From the NCBI GenBank assembly GCA_015067385.1, contig SVMP01000076.1, forward strand, positions 1 to 9,840: a DNA stretch of 9,840 nucleotides. The letters are read 5' to 3'. Within the stretch, counting starts at the first letter, position 1. Every line of letters starts with the position of its first letter. Source of the stretch: Oscillospiraceae bacterium (GTDB lineage Bacteria > Bacillota > Clostridia > Oscillospirales > UBA644). Shown in pieces: positions 1 to 5,496 of this stretch. The position numbers and the translations under genes are program-made. The notes beneath the pieces are model-generated. The model made no database searches. It was given only the letters and a program-made list of their open reading frames with translations, and was not told the DNA's origin.

Positions 1-18
1 TCCTCTTAAGCTGTATTC

Positions 19-47
19 ATGTCATAAGTTTATGAAATTTATGACAT
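19..47. repeat. Perfect inverted repeat upstream of the first regulator
   Basis: The 9-bp arms ATGTCATAA (19-27) and TTATGACAT (39-47) are perfect inverted complements separated by 11 nt. The 11-nt spacer also contains a TTATGA word, so the TTATGA/TCATAA theme occurs three times in 29 bp. There is no T-run on either side, so it does not look like an intrinsic terminator. It abuts the first operator-like palindrome that starts at 47. A protein-binding site is the simplest reading, but this is inference; the gene upstream of the window is not visible. Confidence 0.5.
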
Positions 48-111
48 AGTGATGAATCACTAACAATCAAATTGGTAATGATGTATCATAATAGGTAGTG
101 ATATATCATTG
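47..111 (+). promoter_or_regulatory. Array of three 7-2-7 palindromes, candidate operators
   Basis: Three similar palindromes follow the pattern TARTGAT-NN-ATCAYTA. Site 1 (47-62) has perfect arms TAGTGAT/ATCACTA. Site 2 (76-91) is TAATGAT/ATCATAA, with 6 of 7 positions paired. Site 3 (96-111) is TAGTGAT/ATCATTG, with 5 of 7 paired. The central ATGATNNATCAT-like core is kept in all three. Centres are about 29 and 20 bp apart, close to whole helical turns, as expected for cooperative binding of a dimeric helix-turn-helix repressor. The XRE-type gene starting at 134 lies directly downstream, so autoregulation is the obvious hypothesis. No convincing -35/-10 pair could be placed in this AT-rich stretch. 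Confidence 0.6.
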
Positions 112-133
112 TCAATTAAGGATGTGTCTTGTT

Positions 134-376
134 ATGAAAACACAGCAAACTGTTGCGAAAAGAATTCGAGAATTGTGCAAAGAAAGGGGAATAACACCGA
201 ATGGGTTAAGTAACATTTCCGGCGTTCCCCAAGCAACCGTTAAAAGTATATTAAACGGTGAGAGTAAAAATCCCGGTATTGTAAGTATAAAGAAACTTTG
301 TGATGGGTTTGAGATCACGCTCGGAGAGTTTTTCAATACTCCCGATTTTGATTCCTTGGAACAAGAAATACAATAA
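134..376 (+). CDS. Small XRE/Cro-CI family transcriptional regulator
   Basis: An 80-residue protein made almost entirely of one helix-turn-helix domain of the XRE (Cro/C1) type. The domain spans about residues 7-65. The first helix is around AKRIRELCKERG, the HTH itself is around GLSNISGVPQATVKSILNG (the recognition helix holds PQATVKSIL), and a C-terminal helix follows at GIVSIKKLCDGFEITLGEF. The last 12 residues are acidic. There is no ligand-binding or membrane domain. ATG at 134 is chosen because AAGGA at 118-122 lies 11 nt upstream. The upstream in-frame GTG at 98 lies inside an operator-like palindrome and has no ribosome binding site. Three similar palindromes lie just upstream, so it is likely to repress itself. 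It ends just before a bidirectional terminator shared with the convergent regulator. Its regulated targets cannot be told from sequence. Confidence 0.88.
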   Translation: MKTQQTVAKRIRELCKERGITPNGLSNISGVPQATVKSILNGESKNPGIVSIKKLCDGFEITLGEFFNTPDFDSLEQEIQ

Positions 377-386
377 TACTTTCTAA

Positions 387-422
387 AAACAGGACTGCTA
401 CGATAAAGTAGCAGTCCTGTTT
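387..422. terminator. Bidirectional intrinsic terminator between convergent genes
   Basis: Perfect 15-bp arms, AAACAGGACTGCTAC (387-401) and GTAGCAGTCCTGTTT (408-422), flank a 6-nt loop. T-rich sequence follows on the plus strand, and the A-rich flank at 383-389 gives a U-run for minus-strand transcripts. It sits in the 48-bp gap between two convergent regulator genes, so it can stop both transcripts. Confidence 0.93.
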
Positions 423-424
423 GC

Positions 425-973
425 TTATTTCTTTTGTTTCGACAAAATAATTCGTCCTATAATTCCAAACAAAGTGATCACAAAAGAAGCAATTAATATG
501 CCGATCAATAGATGGTAAAACCATTCTATTCCATGGTGCACTAAAAAACCTTCAAGGTCTTCATATCTATGAGTTAAACTTCCTTCATGAATTACAACAG
601 TAACAGGATTTTTCAAAGTGAAAAAGATGAAGGCAATTAACGATATGAATGAAATACTTGAAAAAGTTAATCCTAAGCCAAACAACCAACCAAAGCCATC
701 TTTCTTGTTTGATGTGCTCGAAAAATGATGATTAGTTACAGCGTTCGCTTTTTCATTATTTGTCTGATTTTCTTCGTCTTTGTCTTTAAGAAGAAAATCA
801 GTTGAAACCTCAAAGATCTCACTTAATCTGATTAAATATTCAATATCGGGGGTAGATTGGTTAAGTTCCCATTTAGATATTGTCTGTCTTGTCAAATTAA
901 GCTCTTCTGCAAGCTTTTCCTGCGATAAGCCCTTTTGTTTTCTTAAAGCTGTAATTTTTTCACCTAATGCCAT
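425..973 (-). CDS. XRE-type regulator with two C-terminal membrane helices
   Basis: A 182-residue protein. Residues 5-62 are a typical XRE DNA-binding domain: IGEKITALRKQKG-like first helix, the HTH at SQEKLAEELNLTRQTISKWE (about 17-36), then the TPDIEYLIRLSEIFEVSTDFLL motif common in Firmicutes XRE proteins. A polar, Asn/Lys-rich linker (64-93) leads to two hydrophobic segments at about 96-120 and 151-175, joined by a loop with several His residues and ending in a short basic tail. This predicts a DNA-binding domain tethered to the cytoplasmic membrane, with a loop of about 30 residues outside. Such proteins occur in many Firmicutes; the signal is unknown. ATG at 973 is the only reasonable start, but its ribosome binding site is weak (AAAGG, 14 nt away). 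Translation may therefore depend on the small upstream reading frame or on the hairpins there. Confidence 0.87.
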   Translation of the reverse strand: MALGEKITALRKQKGLSQEKLAEELNLTRQTISKWELNQSTPDIEYLIRLSEIFEVSTDFLLKDKDEENQTNNEKANAVTNHHFSSTSNKKDGFGWLFGLGLTFSSISFISLIAFIFFTLKNPVTVVIHEGSLTHRYEDLEGFLVHHGIEWFYHLLIGILIASFVITLFGIIGRIILSKQKK

Positions 974-988
974 ATTAATATACCATGC

Positions 989-1131
989 CTTTCGTTCACG
1001 AAAGCTTCCTCTCTTTGGGAATTGGGGCTGGTTTTGCTAAGCAATCGTAAGATTGCATAAAATCGTCACTGTTTAAGTGACGAAAGCCACAAAACCTGCG
1101 TGAAAAATACTTTTTCACGCTAAACACCTCC
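989..1131 (-). promoter_or_regulatory. Hairpin-rich 5' leader of the membrane-linked regulator
   Basis: Read on the minus strand, the transcript leader can form four hairpins in about 130 nt. H1 has 10-bp arms GCGTGAAAAA/TTTTTCACGC (1120-1111 with 1107-1098). H2 has 8-bp arms TCGTCACT/AGTGACGA (1083-1076 with 1070-1063). H3 has 6-bp arms GCAATC/GATTGC (1056-1051 with 1046-1041). H4 has 7-bp arms CTTTCGT/ACGAAAG (1004-998 with 995-989). In addition GGTTTTG (1096-1090) can pair with CAAAACC (1036-1030), enclosing H2 and H3 as a three-way junction. H1 buries the GTG start of the possible small gene, and H4 overlaps its stop codon just before the regulator's start. The perfect pairing is seen directly. 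The role, whether attenuator, riboswitch, translational switch or mobile repeat, is unknown; I do not recognise a named RNA family. Confidence 0.5.
996..1118 (-). CDS. Possible 40-residue leader or small protein
   Basis: A GTG-initiated frame of 40 codons plus TGA, too short for usual ORF cut-offs. It has an excellent ribosome binding site: GGAGG at 1131-1127, 8 nt before GTG at 1118-1116, downstream of an extended -10 promoter. The peptide starts MKKYFSRRFCGFRHLNSDDF and ends in LAKPAPIPKERKLS. It is basic, has two cysteines and no membrane segment. Its stop is 22 nt before the start of the XRE membrane regulator, which has only a weak ribosome binding site of its own, so translational coupling is possible. 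Against it being a functional protein, nearly the whole frame is taken up by perfect hairpins, so the sequence may be conserved as RNA instead. I do not assign a function. Comparing synonymous with non-synonymous change in homologues would settle it. Confidence 0.45.
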   Translation of the reverse strand: MKKYFSRRFCGFRHLNSDDFMQSYDCLAKPAPIPKERKLS

Positions 1132-1143
1132 ATGTCTGTGTAT

Positions 1144-1152
1144 ATTATAGCA
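1144..1152 (-). promoter_or_regulatory. Extended -10 promoter, minus strand
   Basis: On the minus strand TGC-TATAAT (1152-1144) is a perfect -10 hexamer with the extended TGn element. No good -35 is present (TAGAAT at 1172-1167 with a 17-bp spacer), which is usual for extended -10 promoters. The predicted start is near 1137, only a few nucleotides before the GGAGG at 1131-1127. It would drive the hairpin leader, the small reading frame and the XRE membrane regulator. Confidence 0.7.
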
Positions 1153-1157
1153 TTTTA

Positions 1158-1209
1158 CGGCGTTGCATTCTACCTTTAACAGTTGGAACTTGCGCAACGC
1201 CGCGTTGCG
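1158..1209. repeat. Alternating GCGTTGC / GCAACGC repeats
   Basis: CGGCGTTGC (1158-1166) is perfectly complementary to GCAACGCCG (1194-1202). CGCAACGC (1193-1200) is also perfectly complementary to the next GCGTTGCG (1202-1209), with one unpaired centre base. The middle copy can therefore pair with either neighbour, but not both at once. The block lies just after the stop of the DUF6171-like gene and overlaps the -35 side of the next promoter. There is no T-run, so it is not a standard intrinsic terminator. It could be a weak terminator or processing hairpin, or a binding site. Confidence 0.5.
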
Positions 1210-1217
1210 ATGACGTT

Positions 1218-1469
1218 TTACCATCTTCTGTCGTTTGCGTTAGGGCATTTTAAGCGCTTATATGCAGCTCTGAACTCGACATAACATCCGCATTTCATAC
1301 AAACGCCCGATATCAGATGGTCACAACTTTTGCATTCGTCAAGTCTTTTACGATAAAGCTCATCGTCAGCTTTTTCGTTTTCGGAAAGTTTATCGATACG
1401 TACTTTTATGCTGTTGAGCGTATCAAGTTCCGCCGCCTCAAGAAGAAGGCACCGTTTACATTCCGCCAT
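1218..1469 (-). CDS. DUF6171-like small cysteine-rich protein
   Basis: An 83-residue protein with paired cysteines at the N-terminus (CKRC, residues 4-7) and in the C-terminal third: CKSC, then CMKCGCYVEFRAA and a final KCPN. Between them is a charged, probably helical stretch (about 12-42). The arrangement agrees with the DUF6171 family of Clostridia as I remember it, including the CGC-VE-RAA signature. The cysteines suggest one or two zinc-binding knuckles, but no function is established. No signal peptide or membrane helix is present, so it should be cytoplasmic. It starts 2 nt after the stop of the arabinofuranosidase gene and has little ribosome binding site of its own, so it is probably translated by coupling as the second gene of that operon. 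The functional link between the two products is not obvious. Confidence 0.8.
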   Translation of the reverse strand: MAECKRCLLLEAAELDTLNSIKVRIDKLSENEKADDELYRKRLDECKSCDHLISGVCMKCGCYVEFRAAYKRLKCPNANDRRW

Positions 1470-1471
1470 TA

Positions 1472-2932
1472 TTATTTGACGACAACTTTAACTATGCTGC
1501 ACGGAGGAACGGTGAGCTTAAAGCCGTCTTTAAGAAGCTCGATATCTGTAAATTCCTTAGTGTAAACAGCGTTCTTATCTTCGAAGCTGTTATGTGCGTG
1601 TACTTCGCCGGTAAGAATTTCAGCAGCAGCACTCTTAACTTCACGGTCAGCGATCTGGCAATGAATTTCAGAAGAATCGGTCAATGAAGTGTTAACGATC
1701 GTTGTAACAATATCACCGTCTGCATTGATAGAAGCACTTTCAAAAAGGGTGGGAACTTTGCTCTGCTCGTCAAGATATTTTGTTGTAAGATAAGAACCGA
1801 GAAGAGTGTTTTCCTGATGATCTTTATACATCTTGAACACGTAGTATGTCGGGGTAAGAAGCATGTCTTCTCCGTCCGTAAGCGCAACTGCCTGAAGAAC
1901 GTTAATAGTCTGTGCAATGTTTGCCATATGAACTCTGTCGCTGTGCTTGTTGAAAATATTAAGAGTAAGACCTGCAACGATAGCATCACGCATGGAGCTC
2001 TGCTGATAAAGGAAGCCGGGGTTTGTTCCTTCTTCAACCTTGTGCCACATTCCCCATTCGTCAACAATAAGACCGATTCTCTTATCGGGGTCATAACGGT
2101 TCATTATTTCGCCGTGACGTGTAACAAGTTCTTCCATCTTATATGCGTTTTTCATTGAAACAAGATAATCGTCTTCATTGAAGTCGAGGGCAGTTTTGCC
2201 TGTACCCCATGTATAATGGTGGAGAGACAGACCATTCATGCTATGACCGACATTTTTCATAAGGGTTTCGGTCCAATGGTAGTCACCGCTGTTAGGACCG
2301 CCTGCAATGCGGTAGATAGGCTGGTTTCCGTGATAATTTCTGACATATACATTATAACGTCTGTACTGATCAGCGTAAAATTCTGCGGTCATATTTCCGC
2401 CGCAACCCCAGTTTTCATTACCGATTCCGAAATATTTGAGTTTCCAGGGTTTTTCTTGTCCGTTTTTCTTACGAAGTTCCGCCATCGGAGAAACACCGTC
2501 AAATGTTATATATTCTACCCATTCGCTCATTTCCTGAACAGTACCGGAACCTACGTTTCCGCAGATATACGGTTCGCATTCGAGCTGACGGCAAAGTTCA
2601 AAAAATTCATGAGTACCGAATGAGTTGTCTTCAATTACGCCGCCCCAATGGGTGTTGATCATTTTCTTTCTGGTTTCTTTGGGACCGATACCGTCTTTCC
2701 AATGGTATTCATCTGCAAAGCATCCGCCGGGCCAACGAAGAACGGGCAGACCCATTTCTTTGAGTGCGTTTACAACGTCGCATCTCATACCGTTAACATT
2801 GGGAATTTTGGAATCTTCTCCTACATAAAGACCTTCATAGATACACCTTCCGAGATGTTCGCTGAAGTTGCCGTATATTTCTTTATTTATCTTGCTGATT
2901 TTCTGATTGGGGTTTATTAAATATTTTTCCAT
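1472..2932 (-). CDS. Intracellular alpha-L-arabinofuranosidase, GH51
   Basis: A 486-residue glycoside hydrolase family 51 enzyme, full length for the family. It removes terminal alpha-L-arabinofuranosyl groups from arabinoxylan or arabinan oligosaccharides by a retaining mechanism. Characteristic blocks: NFSEHLGRCIYEGLY (22-36), LPVLRWPGGCFADEYHW (62-78), GIGNENWGCGGNM (169-181) with acid/base Glu173, SLHHYTWG (236-243), and LIVDEWGMWH (288-297) with nucleophile Glu292. A (beta/alpha)8 barrel fills roughly residues 10-390 and a beta-sandwich the rest. There is no signal peptide, so it acts on imported oligosaccharides in the cytoplasm. ATG at 2932 has AAGGA at 2948-2944. A near-consensus promoter lies 30-58 nt upstream. 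It is divergent from a GH3 gene and followed at 2 nt by a DUF6171-like gene. The symbol abfA would fit but is not distinguishable by sequence alone. Confidence 0.95.
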   Translation of the reverse strand: MEKYLINPNQKISKINKEIYGNFSEHLGRCIYEGLYVGEDSKIPNVNGMRCDVVNALKEMGLPVLRWPGGCFADEYHWKDGIGPKETRKKMINTHWGGVIEDNSFGTHEFFELCRQLECEPYICGNVGSGTVQEMSEWVEYITFDGVSPMAELRKKNGQEKPWKLKYFGIGNENWGCGGNMTAEFYADQYRRYNVYVRNYHGNQPIYRIAGGPNSGDYHWTETLMKNVGHSMNGLSLHHYTWGTGKTALDFNEDDYLVSMKNAYKMEELVTRHGEIMNRYDPDKRIGLIVDEWGMWHKVEEGTNPGFLYQQSSMRDAIVAGLTLNIFNKHSDRVHMANIAQTINVLQAVALTDGEDMLLTPTYYVFKMYKDHQENTLLGSYLTTKYLDEQSKVPTLFESASINADGDIVTTIVNTSLTDSSEIHCQIADREVKSAAAEILTGEVHAHNSFEDKNAVYTKEFTDIELLKDGFKLTVPPCSIVKVVVK

Positions 2933-2961
2933 AATCAGATCGATCCTTTCTTTTTTTTGTC

Positions 2962-2990
2962 ATTTTAACATATATATTGTGGGTTGTCAA
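2962..2990 (-). promoter_or_regulatory. Sigma-A promoter for the GH51 operon
   Basis: On the minus strand a perfect TTGACA (2990-2985) is followed by a 17-bp spacer and TAAAAT (2967-2962). The transcript would start near 2955 and have a leader of about 22 nt with the AAGGA ribosome binding site. The strength of the match suggests that control, if any, is by repression. Confidence 0.85.
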
Positions 2991-3007
2991 TAAGCCTGAG
3001 ATAATTT

Positions 3008-3030
3008 TTGACAAAAAAAGTACTTGACAA
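3008..3030. promoter_or_regulatory. Direct TTGACAA repeats around a palindrome, candidate operator
   Basis: TTGACAA occurs at 3008-3014 and again at 3024-3030, 16 bp apart, and an inverted copy lies at 2985-2991. Between the two direct copies is a perfect palindrome AAGTACTT (3018-3025) that overlaps the -35 box of the GH3 promoter. The position in a divergent glycosidase region suits a sugar-responsive repressor, but part of the repetition is simply -35 hexamers. Inference only. Confidence 0.35.
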
Positions 3031-3053
3031 ATCCATATTTACTGTTATATAAT
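3024..3053 (+). promoter_or_regulatory. Sigma-A promoter for the GH3 gene
   Basis: TTGACA (3024-3029), an 18-bp spacer and TATAAT (3048-3053), both hexamers perfect. The predicted start is near 3060, giving a leader of about 40 nt with GGAGG at 3091-3095 six nucleotides before the ATG. It is divergent from the GH51 promoter; the two -35 boxes are only 33 bp apart. Confidence 0.85.
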
Positions 3054-3101
3054 AATATAAAATTGAAAATAATAAGCTTTATATATCTGTGGAGGTAAAA
3101 T

Positions 3102-5294
3102 ATGGATAATAATGCAAAAAAACGTGCTGAAGAGCTTCTCGGAAAAATGACTTTAGAAGAGAAACTTTATCAGCTTTCAAGTGCGATGATATTTGACGTC
3201 AATGATCCCGATTATGAGAAAAAAAGAGATCATATGAACGGTAACTACAGAAATCCGGGTCATTTTATGCACAGAGGTCTTGAAAAACCCGCAACTCCCG
3301 AAGAGGTCGCAAAAAAGATCAATCGAGATGTTGAGTTGAGTATCGAAGCTCAGCCCAATAATATTCCCCCGATCGAACACGGTGAAGCTCTTCATTGCCC
3401 TCTTTGGGGTATGACTACCTCTTTCCCTCAGCCCATCAATATGGCATCGACTTTTAATGATGAACTTGTTTTAGAGATCGCTGATGCTATCGGTAAAGAG
3501 TGCAGAGCTGTTGGTGTAAGACAGGCTCTTTCTCCCGTTGTTAATATTGTTCGTGATGTTCGCTGGGGTAGATCCGTAGAAACTTTCGGTGAAGACGTTC
3601 TGTTAAGCTCCAACATGGGCGTTGCTATGTGTAAAGGTCTTGAACAAAACGGCGTAGTAGCTACCCCCAAGCACTTTGTTGACAACTATTCTTACGGCGG
3701 AAGAGACTCCAACTATTCCGACAGCTCCGAAAGAGTAATGCGAGAAGTTTATCTCAAACCGTTTGAAAAGTGCTTTAAAGAGGGCGGCGCTCAGTCAGTC
3801 ATGGCTTCTTACAACAGCTGGGACGGCGTACCCACTTCCTGCAGCAAAAAGCTGTTGACTGATATTTTACGTGATGAATGGAATTTTGACGGCTTTGTTG
3901 TTTCCGACTACGGCGGAGTAGAAGGCGTTTGGGGTTCTCATCATATGGTAGACGAACGATTGAAAGCCTCTGCTGCTTGTCTTAAAGCAGGTCTTGATGC
4001 GAATATCCCCGGCAATGCATACAGCACGATGAAGGATGCTTACGATGCGGGATATATTACCGATGAAGATGTTGATAAAGCTGTTCTTCGTATTCTTACA
4101 GTTAAATTCAGAATCGGTCTTTTTGAAGAACCTTATGCCGATGCATCAAAAGCAAATGAAATAGTTCGCAGTGAAAAACATAAAAAGATCGCTCTTGATT
4201 CCGCAAGAGAATCCATAATTCTTCTGAAAAACGAAAATGTTCTTCCTCTTAAAAAGGATAAGCTGAAAAAGATCGCAGTCTTCGGTGCAAGCGCGAAAGA
4301 GTTCCCCGTAGGTAAAAACTATTCGGGCGCATTCGGTGTTGAATGGACAGCAGATGATGCAAAAACTCCGCTCCAGTACCTTACCGAATATCTCGACGGT
4401 TCTGCAGAGGTCGTTTTTGCTTCTGACAGTCAGATTGAAACCGTTGCGGCAGAGTGCGATGCCGCTATTTACTTTACAACGATCGTAGAAGGCGAGGGCA
4501 TGGATCGTTCCGACCTCAGACTTCCTGCTTATACCGAAAAGGTTCAGGTTGATGATAATGCCATTATCGTTAACAAGATCGGTATCTCTGTTAAAACAAA
4601 CCAAGAAGAAAGTGTTAAGAAGATGATTGCGGCAAATAAAAATTCCGTTGTAATTCTTCTTAACGGCAGTCCTATCGAAATGACTTCTTGGATCGACGAT
4701 TGCAACGCGGTTCTCGAAGCTTGGTATCCCGGAGAACAGGGCTCTCAAGCAATTTGCGAGATCCTTTTCGGCGAATATTCTCCGAACGCTAAACTTCCCA
4801 TCACTATTCCCAAGAGCGTCGGTCAGGTCCCGCTTTTCTATGCTTATAAACCCTCCGGTCGTGGTTACGGCTATAATGAAAATGACGGTAAACCTCTCTA
4901 TCCGTTCGGCTATGGTTTGAGTTATACCGATTTTGAGATCAAAAATATAACTCATGAAGTTAATTCCGATAATTCCGTTAACGTAAAACTCGATATTTCC
5001 AATATCGGCGAATATGACGGCGCAGAAGTTCTTCAGATATACCTTTCCGGTAAGAACTGCGAAGTTGTAAGACCCATAAAAGAACTTAAAGCATATAAAA
5101 AAGTCAATGTCGAAAAAGGTAAGACTGTTGGAACTGAGATAGTCATTCCCGAAGAAGCATTCTTCTATTACGGTATCGATCTTGCATTCGATATCCATGA
5201 CGGCGACTATTCAGTCCTTGTCGGCACTTCGTCCGAAAATATCATTGGTTCGTTTGAACTTAAAGTCAGAGACAAAAAAGTTCTTAACGCATAA
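3102..5294 (+). CDS. Intracellular beta-glycosidase, GH3
   Basis: A 730-residue family 3 glycoside hydrolase with all three usual domains. The N-terminal TIM-barrel domain (about 8-345) contains SPVVNIVRDVRWGRSVETFGED-type core residues, the KHF motif (Lys190, His191) and the nucleophile Asp269 in FVVSDYGGV. The alpha/beta sandwich domain (about 365-580) carries the loop EGEGMDRSDLRLP (463-475), from which the acid/base Glu is expected. A fibronectin type III-like domain (about 640-720) ends the protein. It probably removes terminal beta-linked glucose or xylose from oligosaccharides; the specificity (beta-glucosidase, beta-xylosidase or dual) cannot be fixed from sequence. The neighbouring arabinofuranosidase makes a hemicellulose role likely. 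No signal peptide, hence cytoplasmic. GGAGG at 3091-3095 fixes the start. It is a single-gene transcript with its own promoter and terminator. Confidence 0.94.
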   Translation: MDNNAKKRAEELLGKMTLEEKLYQLSSAMIFDVNDPDYEKKRDHMNGNYRNPGHFMHRGLEKPATPEEVAKKINRDVELSIEAQPNNIPPIEHGEALHCPLWGMTTSFPQPINMASTFNDELVLEIADAIGKECRAVGVRQALSPVVNIVRDVRWGRSVETFGEDVLLSSNMGVAMCKGLEQNGVVATPKHFVDNYSYGGRDSNYSDSSERVMREVYLKPFEKCFKEGGAQSVMASYNSWDGVPTSCSKKLLTDILRDEWNFDGFVVSDYGGVEGVWGSHHMVDERLKASAACLKAGLDANIPGNAYSTMKDAYDAGYITDEDVDKAVLRILTVKFRIGLFEEPYADASKANEIVRSEKHKKIALDSARESIILLKNENVLPLKKDKLKKIAVFGASAKEFPVGKNYSGAFGVEWTADDAKTPLQYLTEYLDGSAEVVFASDSQIETVAAECDAAIYFTTIVEGEGMDRSDLRLPAYTEKVQVDDNAIIVNKIGISVKTNQEESVKKMIAANKNSVVILLNGSPIEMTSWIDDCNAVLEAWYPGEQGSQAICEILFGEYSPNAKLPITIPKSVGQVPLFYAYKPSGRGYGYNENDGKPLYPFGYGLSYTDFEIKNITHEVNSDNSVNVKLDISNIGEYDGAEVLQIYLSGKNCEVVRPIKELKAYKKVNVEKGKTVGTEIVIPEEAFFYYGIDLAFDIHDGDYSVLVGTSSENIIGSFELKVRDKKVLNA

Positions 5295-5311
5295 AAAAAT
5301 AAAGCTTTCAG

Positions 5312-5346
5312 GTTGTCCCCGAATAGAGTAGGGGACAACTTTTTTT
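5312..5346 (+). terminator. Intrinsic terminator after the GH3 gene
   Basis: GTTGTCCCC (5312-5320) and GGGGACAAC (5331-5339) form a perfect 9-bp GC-rich stem with a 10-nt loop, followed at once by seven T residues (5340-5346). The promoter of the next gene begins only 2 nt later, so this separates the two transcription units cleanly. Confidence 0.95.
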
Positions 5347-5347
5347 C

Positions 5348-5377
5348 TTGACATTGGTAATCGGTCTATGGTATACT
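5348..5377 (+). promoter_or_regulatory. Sigma-A-like promoter for the sigma factor operon
   Basis: TTGACA (5348-5353), an 18-bp spacer and TATACT (5372-5377). The predicted start is near 5384. This is a housekeeping-type promoter. I see no separate ECF-type -35 (such as GGAAC) that would show autoregulation. Confidence 0.78.
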
Positions 5378-5383
5378 CATGTA

Positions 5384-5496
5384 CGGTGATTTTTTATCAC
5401 TCTAAAGGTGAACTTTTTGTGAAATACAGGAAAACGTGCAACAAATCATATCTGAAAAATCATCTTATAACAGAGAGAAATTCAGAGGTGAAAAAT
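5384..5496 (+). other. 5' leader of the sigma factor gene
   Basis: The leader is about 113 nt if translation starts at 5497. A small hairpin, GTGAT (5386-5390) with ATCAC (5396-5400), lies at the extreme 5' end, where it could protect the RNA. A second ribosome-binding-like AAAGGTG (5404-5410) stands before an in-frame GTG at 5419, so the leader could also be coding, adding 26 residues to the sigma factor's N-terminus. The codons here do not resemble a conserved domain. Confidence 0.4.

Noticed and set aside
98..133. Upstream GTG start for the first XRE regulator
   Set aside because: The GTG lies inside the third operator-like palindrome and has no ribosome binding site. ATG 134 has AAGGA at a good distance and gives the normal N-terminus.
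3008..3039. A second plus-strand promoter using TTGACA at 3008
   Set aside because: No acceptable -10 hexamer lies at 16-18 bp. The hexamer at 3024 has a perfect partner instead.
4146..5198. 350-codon open frame on the minus strand inside the GH3 gene
   Set aside because: It is antisense to a gene with complete domain structure, has no ribosome binding site worth naming, and its translation shows no recognisable domain. It is a by-product of the GH3 codon pattern.
1472..5294. Secretion of the GH51 and GH3 enzymes
   Set aside because: Both N-termini are hydrophilic and lack a signal peptide, lipobox or dockerin, so neither looks exported or cellulosomal.
5368..5418. ATG/TTG-type start at 5368 for the sigma factor
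   Set aside because: It falls between the -35 and -10 boxes of the promoter, so it would not be on the transcript.
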